A stretch of DNA of 64,000 bases from NCBI GenBank assembly GCA_009829735.1, contig CM020618.1, forward strand, positions 26,326,894 through 26,390,893. The letters are read 5' to 3'. Positions 55,686 through 64,000 of this stretch are shown piece by piece. The notes beneath the pieces were generated by a model. It worked only from the letters and a program-made list of their open reading frames with translations, had not been told where the DNA came from and did no database searches. Position 1 is the first letter of the stretch. Each line of letters begins with the position of its first letter. The position numbers and the translations under genes were made by a program. This DNA is from Pyropia yezoensis. Lineage: Eukaryota > Rhodophyta > Bangiophyceae > Bangiales > Bangiaceae.

Positions 55686-56280
55686 CTAGGTCTCCAAGGT
55701 TCCCGAGCTGCTGCCCGCCTTGCCGCCCGCTCCCCCACCCTTTCCGTCCTTGGCCGGCGGGTCGTCGGGCTGCCGCTTGAGGCGGTGCCACCGCTCGTGG
55801 CGCTCCAGCTGGTCCCGGTGCTTGTACGAACACAGGCAAAAGGAGCACCAGTGGGGGTAAATCGAACGGTGGGCGGACCGCATGTGGTTGTCTCTGCGGA
55901 GAAGGGGGGCGGGGGGGGGGGGGGCAGCGGTATGTAGAGGGGGGCATAGAGCGGAGGGTTGAGGGTGCGCGCGGTTGGAAAATCGGTGACACACCATGGA
56001 GACAAGTCACCGACAGCCGAGGGAGCACATAAACAGGCAGACAAAATGGCGGGCGTCAGGCGGAGCGTCCCAGAAACGTTGGCCGGCGCGGCCCACCCGC
56101 GCACAGGGCGGCACGCACCCGACACACCGTCAAGGGCGGGATGGGCGCCCTGCGCTGGCCAGCGAGCGCCGCCTCGCCCCCCACCTATCCCGACTCCACC
56201 CACCGTACCTACCGTGTCGTTGGGTCATCAAAGCGGGCGCCGCACTCGGGGCAGCCCCAGGCGCCTCGCATGCCCTCCAT
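55686..56280 (-). CDS. Small two-finger C2H2 protein, two exons, 91 aa
   Basis: Exon 1 is 56280-56213 and exon 2 is 55893-55686, separated by a 319-nt intron (GTAGGT to CCGCAG). Splicing, with a codon split between exons, creates the first finger CPECGARFDDPTTRDNHMRS ending AH, a perfect CX2CX12HX4H. The second finger in exon 2 is CSFCLCSYKHRDQLERHERW ending H (CX2CX12HX3H). The tail is Lys/Gly/Ser-rich. Because each exon alone holds at most one complete finger, the regular spacing after splicing is strong evidence for the gene. The start MEGMRGAWGCPECG has the good context GCCATGG; an upstream in-frame Met at 56469 would add an Arg-rich leader. Role unknown; probably nucleic-acid binding. 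Confidence 0.68.
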
Positions 56281-59200
56281 GGCGGGAGCTCTCCCCTGCC
56301 GTCGTCGTCGTCGTCCTTGTCGTCGCCGCCGCCGCCGCCGCAACAGAGGGGCGCAGGTGCTGGCCGGATTTCGCCAACGGGCTGGGGGGGGATGGGCAAG
56401 TGGGGGGGTGTGGGGGGCGTGGCAGCGGTAAGCAGAGGAGGTGCGCGCACAGCGACGACGGCCGTTCAACGTCCACGACGCGAAGGCGATTGTCGTGCAC
56501 AGTGCGGTGGGCAGTGGGGCATATCGTTGTGCAGCGGCCGGGATGGAGGGCGCGGCGGCGCCGGCCGCGACGTTTTATAGCGCCCCCGCGCGCGGCCCGC
56601 CCCCGTGCGCCCGACCGCCCCCTCCCCCCCGACCCCTCCAACCCGCGCCCTTCCCGCCCGCGGGGCCGCCTCTCCACCCACCGGCACGCAAACCCTCGCC
56701 CGCCTCTGGCCGTCGAACAACCCCCAGAGCCACAGCGTGCCGCGCGGCGCGCGGCGCGTGGAGGGGCGGGGCACGCCAGCGGCAGGAGCAGGAAGAGAGG
56801 GGGGGGGGGCGGGGGGCGGAGGTCAGAGGTGAGCGCGGGGCAGCATCAAGACCGGGAAAGACGGGCGAGCGGCGAAGGGGTCAGCGCCCCCCCCCCCCCC
56901 CCCCCCCCCCACGCTCCTGTGGAAGGGGGTGGCCTGCGAGTGGGCGGAGCGTGGCACAGGTGGTGCCCAAACGGCCACAGGTCGGGGGGAGAAGCGAAAG
57001 GCAGCACGGCGTGGGGGGGCACGCCGGCACACGCTGGGGAGAGGGGAGGGGGGGGGGGTGTGCGGACGTGGACAGGATAGAGAGGGGGTCACCCTCACGT
57101 CCGTGTCCGTCCCCAGTTCACACTCAGCCCCTCCGGTGGGGGTGGTCAAGCGGGGCCCCTCTGCGCCATGGAAACAGAAACAGAACGGCCACGCGACGCG
57201 CCAAAGAAAAAAAAAGAACGCTTGCGCCTCCGCTACACATTCCGACGGCGCCACCAGGCGGGCCCAGCGGGGGGGGCGGGCAGGGGGCAGGTGGTCGTCG
57301 ACGCCAGCCACATCCCAGCCGTCAACCATTGAGGGGTGTCGGGCAAGGCTGCGGCGTCCGTGCCGGCCACCCAGCCCCCGACACACTCTTGCTTCGCATC
57401 AAAGCCCCGCCCTGAGCTCCCTCACCCCACGACTCCTACCCAGCGGGCGGCGGCGTTCTCGGACGGGGGGCGGGCGCGGGGGCTGGCGAGGGGTCAAAAG
57501 CGCGGGCGGGAAATGGGCCAAGTTGTGGCCTACGGTGAGAGGACGGTGACGTGTGCCGCGCCGACGGGGTCCTCGCCCGAGGACACGATGATGCCCGCCA
57601 ACCAACCGTCTGTCTCGGCGGCGGGCTGCGGCGGGCGGCGGCGGGCGGCGGCGGCGGCGGGTGGTGGCCAGGCAGGCGATGCGGCTGCTGCAGTCAACGT
57701 CAAGTCTACGTGGATGCGACCGCCGGCCACGTCACTGGGGGCCCCCTTCCCGGTCCACCCCTTCGCCCTCGGGCGGGGGACGCGCCACCCCCTGCCACAA
57801 TCGCCTGGTCGAGGCTTCCTCGGCGAGGGGCCCCGGCTCCACGGATGGCGTCGTCAGCTGGGGATGGGTGGCGAGGCTGTGATTGGAAATGTGGAATCGG
57901 GAGTTGCAAAATCCCGCCGTTGTGCCCCCTGTTCGCAACGGCCGCCAAGGCCGTTTCCAACCAATTTTTTGCAGTCGCTCGGGGGGGTGCCTGCGCGGCA
58001 AGCCGGGCTAGCCCATCGCGCGGGATTGTGTGACCCCGTACTGTGCACACGAACATACACGAGGCCCACACCCCGTGGACGCGCCCACCCCTACGCGTAG
58101 GATACGGAACGCGCGTGGGACCCAGTCCTCCCCTCCCGTCCTCCCTTCTGTTCTCCCCGCAAGGGCGCCGGCGCCGGCCCGCGAGCATCTCTCGCTTGTT
58201 CAGACACTTTCATTCCACGAAGCCGTCGTGAGCGAGGGCACCCTTACAATGAGGACTGCGTGGGGGGGGGCGCTGGATGTGTGCGGCAGGGACATCCGCT
58301 CCGCTCTCACGTCGCCTACGGCTCTCACTCTCACGACGGGATCATCTCCAGCGGTGCGGAGTTTTGACCCCGTCACTCGAATGGCCATCGAAAGGCCCCC
58401 TTCATTTCCCGCCTTTCGCCCTGTCAAAAGTGTTGGCCAGCCACACAGCACACCCCAAAAGGGCGGGGTGGGTGCGGTGGCGGCGACGTCCTGGCGGCGA
58501 CAGGGGCGGCACCCCAATGCCCTGGAAGGGTGTGTTGCAGCGCCCTTCCCTGGTTCTCAAACATTGTATTCCGTGTAGACCACAGTCGAGGGGGTGGGCC
58601 GAAACGGGCCGCACGACAGAAAAAAAAAGGGGTGCGAGCCGGGGTATCATCCAGCTGCTGCTGTCAACCACCCGTCTCCTCGGGCTGTGACAGCCGGCGA
58701 CCGCCACACTACGCACCCCCCCCCACGGCCCTCCCTGCCAGTGCGTTGGGAGATAAGACCTTGCGTGGGGAGACAATACCTTGGATCCTCTCGGACGAGG
58801 CGTGCCGCACTCGCAGGCCGCGCTTTCGTGCGTGAGCACACACCAACCAGCCAGGCGCGCGAGTGACGAACGGGGGGCGTACTGTGTAGGGTGGTGGAAA
58901 GGGCGAGGGAGGGAGGCAGTGTCTACGCCGCCCCATTTCCGCAGATGCAGATTTGCACGCTCGCGGCCTTTGTTACCGTCCTCCCCTGCCTGGGGTCAGC
59001 AGGAAGTGGGCCAAACAGGCGGCTGGTCGGTACACTTCGAGCTGAACTGCCAAGCGGGGCGGCTGAAACAAAAACGTGGAGCGTGGCGCTCCATCCATTG
59101 AGGTGGGCCATGAGCGCTCTGTCGCCCTGGAGCGACAGGCGGCGTTGGCGGCGGTGGACCGCCCGGCGCTGACCGAAGCGACCCCAGAGCAAAGGGTATC

Positions 59201-60209
59201 GACGGCGTCGACCACCCCTTCACCGGGCCGCGGACCGGGGAGAAAAGCGACCGGTCGACGCTGGGAGACTGACCGGCTGGGTGTCATCGTGGGGAGCTCG
59301 CCGGCGCTCTGTGGGACCCCTGAGGCGGCTGCGCCTCCAAAGGGGCACACACCCCGCCGATGAGTCGATCACCAATTCAATCAATCAATTATCTATTAAC
59401 TATATCTAATATAATTCTACAGTCATACAGTTTGGGTGAACCGCTTCATTTGTCTACTCAAATGCGCATTGATATATGTATTGTGTAGTTCCAATGATGT
59501 ACCAGCTCTGTTGTATGTACTTTACTGCATCTGCGACGTTCGGTCGAGGATTGGGCGCCGCCCGCGTGCTGGGTCCCCACAGCGCGGCAGCCGGTCCCCG
59601 CCCCTTCACGCCCAGTTAAGGGCGGACATCTGGGTCAGAACGGATGTATCTCATTGGGTGAAAACTCTCCACAACACCGAGAAAAAGCGCAGAGAGACGC
59701 GCCAGACAGGCACCAACGGGTACCTGGAGACAGACTGGCGCAAGAGAAACAGAGGACCCCTATACCATAAAAAGCGCTATGAGTTATCCGGTTTTATGCG
59801 CGTTTTTTGTGTCCTGAGCTGCTGTGCTTCACGCTGCTTCATGGGGTAGCAAGCCAGACGTCCGCAAACAGGTACTCTTAACTGGGCGCGCCTTGGTGGC
59901 GTCCGCCACCGCGCCGCGACGGTGACGTGGCATCGCCGCGGTGGTCGTCGCGCCCGCGCCCCAACCCCGCGGCGGGCCGGCGCTGCCCCCACCCCACCCC
60001 CCCCCCCACCGGCGCGCGGCCGCCTGCGCCCGCGCCACTGCCATCGCCATCGGTTGCACGCGCTGTTCCCGCCGCTGACCCCCGCCCCGCGTTGCCGTTC
60101 TTGTCGTCGCCTTCTTTCTCCCCTTGCCCCAGTCCCCGCTTTGGCGGGGGCGCGGGAGGGGGGTCCCCGCTGTCACCCGCCCCCCCCCCACCCCCACCCC
60201 AATCCCCTG
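56281..60209. other. Long intergenic region
   Basis: No known gene. GC-rich with long C- and G-runs to about 57100 (a 28-base C-run near 56885-56910), a GCGGGCGGCG repeat near 57628-57660, then mixed sequence. From about 59360 to 59530 the DNA is strongly AT-rich by local standards (for example CAATCAATCAATTATC), and 59530-59830 remains moderate. Frames on both strands lack recognisable domains. Confidence 0.4.
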
Positions 60210-62740
60210 ATGGCGCCGCCCGTGACGTCGTGGTACCCCCCCCCCGGCGGGCACCACCCCCCACCGCCCCCCCCCCCCCCCTGGCTCGAGCTCCGCTGCG
60301 TCGCCGTCGGCCGGCCGCCGGCGGCCCCCCCGCCACCCACCCCGCCGCCGCCCATCACGGCGCTCGCGTTTGACCCGGCGACGCCCCTCCTCTGGGCGGG
60401 CACCGCCACCGGGTGGGTGCACGCGCACGGGGCGGGGAGCCTGGGCCGCCACTCCTCCACGCCGCCGCCGCTGCCGCCGTCGTCGTCCCCGCCTGGGGGG
60501 GGAGGCGGCACGGCAGCGGCGGCGGCGGCGGCGGCGGCGGCCGCCGCGGCTGCCGCATCGGCGGCGGCAGCGTCGTCGGCGGGGGGGCCTGGCGGCACGG
60601 GCGGCGGCGTTTCTGCGGCGGTGGCAGCAGCGGCGGCGGCGGCGGCGGTGGCGACGGCGGCCGCGTCGCCGTCGCACGTGGCGGCGCTGCTGCCCACGGC
60701 TGGGGCGGTGGTGGCGGTATCCCCCCGCGGGGTGGCGTGGCTGTCCCGCGGTGGGGTGGTGGCGGCGACGCTCGCGTCGCCGGGCGTGGCGGGCGCCGCC
60801 GCCGCCGCCCTCTCCCCCGTCACCCCGCACGTGGTGGTGGCGGGGTCGGGGCCCGCCGCGGCGCTCGTCGACACCACCACCGCCCGCCTGGTCCGCACCG
60901 CCCCGCGGGGGGGGCGGTCGCCCGCAGCGGTGACGGGGGTCGGCTGGGGCTCCGCGTCGGGTGGCCCCGGCGCGGGGGGCGGGGGGGGGGGCGCCGCCAC
61001 CGGCGGGCCCGTCCTCGCCACCGCCGCGGGGCGGGTGAGCGTGTGTGACGCGGGCACGCTCGCCGAGGTGGGGGCGTGGGCAGCCTATGCGGGGGCCGTC
61101 ACGGGGCTCGCCGTTGGGGGCTGGGCGGTGGCGGTGGGCGGCACCGCCGTGAGGGGGGGGGTGGTGTACGACGCGCCCGGCGTTGCGCTCTACGACCTGC
61201 GGGGGGGGCGGGGGGGCACCACGGGCGTCGGGGGGGGGGGCACCGCCGGCGGGCTCGGCAGCGTCGGCGGCGATGGGGGGGTGGGCGGCGGCGGCGGCGG
61301 TGGCACGGGCCCTGCGGCGGCGCGCGTCGCGACGCTGCCCTTTGCCGACGGCGCGGCGTACCTGACGTTTGGCCCCGACGGCACGCTGTGGGGCCTCTCC
61401 CGGTCGGGGGTGGTGGGCGCGTGGGATGTGGCGCGCGGGGAGGGGCTGACCGGCTTTCGGCTCGACGCCGGGGGGGACCCGGCAACCGCGCTCGCGGCGG
61501 GCGGCGTCGCCGGGGGGGTGCTCGTCGGCGGCGACGCGGGTGGGTTTGTGCACCAGTGGGTGCGGGCGCCCGCGTCTGGCTCGGGGGGTGGGGGGGGCGG
61601 GGAGGAGGAGATTGTGGGGCGCTCCATGCGGCCGCCCCCCGCTGCCGCCGCGTCGGCCACACGCCTGCATGTGCCGGCGCCGGTGCCGCCGGGGGGGGAG
61701 GCCGGGGGGGTGCCCGTCCCGCTCGCGCTCTACCCGTCGACGCTCCTGGGGGGGGCAGCGGGCGGGGGTGCCCGCCGGCGTGGCCTCCTGGGCGTCCACC
61801 CGGCGGCGGCGGCGGCGGCGGGGGGGGCGGCCAAGGCGGGGGGACCCCCCGCGAGGCCGGCCGCCGCGGCAGCTGCCGCGGCAGCGGCCGCCACGGCCGC
61901 CGCCGCCGCGGGCTTTCCCCCGCTCCTGACGGATGAGGTGGGGGCGTGGCCGGGCGTTGGCGGCGCCGCGGCGGCGGCGCCGTACGCGCGCTTCCCCCGC
62001 CGGGTTGCGCCAGAGATTGTGGGGGGGGTGAGCGCCAGCCCCGGGGGGGTGGGGCACATGCGCGCGCCGTCGGGGTGGCGCCGCAACTCGCCGGCGGGCC
62101 ACGCGCCGCCGCCCGTTGGGGGGGGGCGCCCCGGGGGGGGTGGCACAGACGGTGTCGGCGGGGGGAGGGGGCGGCCCGGGGGGCGGGAGGGGGGGGGAAG
62201 GCTCGCCGCGGGCCGCGTCGGCGACCTCGGCGGCCTCGTTAGCGGCGGGGGGGGTGGTGGTGCCGGAGTCGGCGGTGGTGGCGGCGGCGGTGGCGGCGGC
62301 GGCCTCGGCGGCGGCGGCGGCATCGGCTCCCCCGCCCGGCGTGGCCCTGGCGGCGGCGGCGGTGGTGGTGGCGACGGGGGCGGCGCGTCGCCGGCGCGCC
62401 ACGCGCTCGCGTCGGCGGCGGCGCTGCCCACCGGCGCCGCCGCGGCTGGCCGCGTCACGTCTGGCCGCGCGTCGGCCGACCTATCCACCCCCGCCGGCCG
62501 CACCGCCCGGGTGGACGTGGACGTTGTCGCTCAGGCGGGCGCCGAGGGGTTTACGTTTCGCCTCTTCAACGCCTCCCCGGGGGGGCGGTGGGTGGGGCTG
62601 GAGAACGCGCTCCCCCACTCGTACGTCAACGCGGCGGTGCGGGTGCTCCACGGCCTCATTGCGGGGGTGCTCCGCCGCCACGCGTGCGGGCGGGAGGTGT
62701 GCTTGTCGTGTGAGCTGGGCTTCCTGTTTGATATGCTCCA

Positions 62741-62771
<31 letters not shown>

Positions 62772-63210
62772 GGCTGCGGGGACGCGTCACCCCCCTCTCG
62801 CGCCGCGCCCGCGCCCGCGCCGGCGCCGGCCGCTGTCGCCGCTGCCGCCACCGCCCCTGCGTCGGCGGTGGGCGGGGACGCGGGCAGCGGCGGGGCGCCC
62901 CCCCTACCCCCCGCCACGGTGGTGGCCACCCCCACCGCCGCCCGCCCGCGGGTGCCCGGCACGCTCGCCGACGTGGCGGGCGGCGGTGGCGGGGGCGCCG
63001 CTGCTGAGGCGGGCAACTTTATGCAGGCCTTTATCCACACCCCCGCCGCCGCCGCGCTGGGCCTCCTCGACGGACCCGCCGCGCGGCCGACGGGCGCCCG
63101 CATCGAGGCGCTGATGCGGTACCTGCTGGAGCAGCTGGTCCTCGACGGTGGGGCCGACGGGGGGGGTGGCGCCGCTGGCAGGGGGGGGTCGGGGGGTGGC
63201 ACCCCCGCCG

Positions 63211-63242
<32 letters not shown>

Positions 63243-63476
63243 GCCAATGGTGGGGGGGGCTCTGTCAGCGGCGGCGGTGGGGGCAGTGGGGGGGACACCC
63301 GCTCGGCGGCCGGCCGGCGGCGGCATTCGAAAAAGGGGCGCCCCCACGAGCGCGGCCGCGACGCGCCGGCGGCGGGGGCGACGGGCAGCGGCGGCGGCGG
63401 TCGCGGCCGCGGCGGTCGGCCGCGCTCCGAGGGCGCCCCGGGTAGCAGCGGCCGGGGGGGTGGTCGCCGCCGGGGC

Positions 63477-63508
<32 letters not shown>

Positions 63509-64000
63509 AGGCGGCAGCGGCGGCGCGGCCGGCGCGGCGGCCGCATCAGATGAGGCTGGCGGCGGAGGTGGGGAGGGGGCTGCCGGCGGCTGCAGCGGCG
63601 CCGGAGGCGGTGGCAGCAGTGGCAGTGGGAGCGGCGGGAGCGGCAGCGGCAGCCCGTCGCCGCCGCCAGTGGCGGTGCCGCCCGGGCCGCCGCGGCCGCC
63701 ACCACCCGCGGCGGTCATTTCGTCGCTATTTGGGGCGTCGGTGCTTGCGTCGGGGCGGTTCACCCCGTCCAACACCCCGTGGTCCCGGACCAGCTGGACG
63801 TTTCTCCAGTCGCTTGTGTACGAGTCCGGGGGGGGGGGGGGCGGTGGGGGCGGTGGTGGCGGTGGTGGCGGTGGTGGCGGTGGTAGCGGTGGAGGCGGCG
63901 GCGGCGGCAATGGGGCAGACCCGGCGGGTGGCTCTCCCAGGTCTCCAGCCGCCTCCCCCCGTGGCTCTCCCCGCCGCGACCCCGCCGCGGGGGCGTCGGC
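60210..64000 (+). CDS. PAN2: PAN2 deadenylase subunit, 5' part, runs off the window
   Basis: PAN2 is the catalytic subunit of the PAN2-PAN3 poly(A) nuclease that starts mRNA tail shortening in the cytoplasm. The frame opens MAPPVTSWYPPPGG at 60210 and stays open to the window end (at least 1263 codons). N-terminal WD40 propeller: ITALAFDPATPLLWAGTATG (about residues 49-68), then strands around VAWLSRGGVVAATL, VALYDLRGG and LTFGPDGTLWGLS. After a Gly/Ala-rich linker comes the ubiquitin-protease-like domain (from about residue 778): FTFRLFNASPG, GLENALPHSYVNAAVRVL and CGREVCLSCELGFLFDMLQ, then GNFMQAFIHTP and AALGLLDGP. The Cys of true ubiquitin proteases is absent (SYVNA), as in all PAN2. The domain is split by a 29-base G run (62742-62770) and an Ala/Pro insert, with frame kept across it. 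The exonuclease domain must lie beyond 64000. Confidence 0.85.
62742..62770 (+). repeat. 29-base G homopolymer in PAN2 coding sequence
   Basis: Encodes poly-Gly between CELGFLFDMLQ and the following Ala/Pro-rich insert; the frame before and after agrees at this length. Confidence 0.85.

Noticed and set aside
59829-62402. 857-codon leftward frame
   Set aside because: It is the antisense shadow of the PAN2 coding region: only Arg/Pro/Ala-rich sequence, while the opposite strand has ordered PAN2 motifs.

Overview
The window is very GC-rich nuclear-type eukaryotic DNA. Its genes have few or no introns, the introns seen use GT-AG borders, the proteins are full of Ala/Gly/Pro runs, and long pure G or C tracts occur on both strands. 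LTR retrotransposons and DNA transposons fill the middle. Together this best fits a bangiophyte red alga (Porphyra/Pyropia type). That is an inference from composition and gene style, not a demonstrated identity.

Left arm (1-10.1 kb): a long acidic low-complexity protein (+), a spliced uracil phosphoribosyltransferase (-), and a phosphatidylinositol 3/4-kinase-family protein that also carries a DEP domain (-). A 0.53-kb repeat (R2) follows.

Middle (10.9-47 kb), mostly mobile DNA: a transposase-like fragment is cut by the 5' LTR of a truncated Ty3/gypsy element (A). A larger, related chromovirus (B, 14.5-27.5 kb) abuts A; B has two LTRs, gag, pol with a chromodomain, and antisense open frames between pol and the 3' LTR. 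B is itself split by a 3.65-kb hAT-like element holding a decayed, intron-bearing piece of a molybdenum-cofactor-sulfurase gene. Next come repeat R1 (1.9 kb, two copies), the second R2 copy, an orphan C-terminal fragment of a UFM1-specific protease, tandem-repeat DNA, and a broken Pro/Ala-repeat gene. The second R1 copy is followed by a complete-length young Ty1/copia element (39.8-47.0 kb) with matching target duplications. A 0.94-kb long-TIR element sits inside the copia element.

Right arm (47.8-64 kb), host genes: a GH38 alpha-mannosidase (one intron, one in-frame TGA), a TIP30-like Rossmann-fold protein, a spliced small two-finger C2H2 protein, and the 5' part of PAN2, the poly(A) deadenylase subunit, which runs off the window. 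These host genes are unrelated housekeeping functions (pyrimidine salvage, phosphoinositide signalling, glycan turnover, mRNA decay); nothing suggests an operon or shared pathway.
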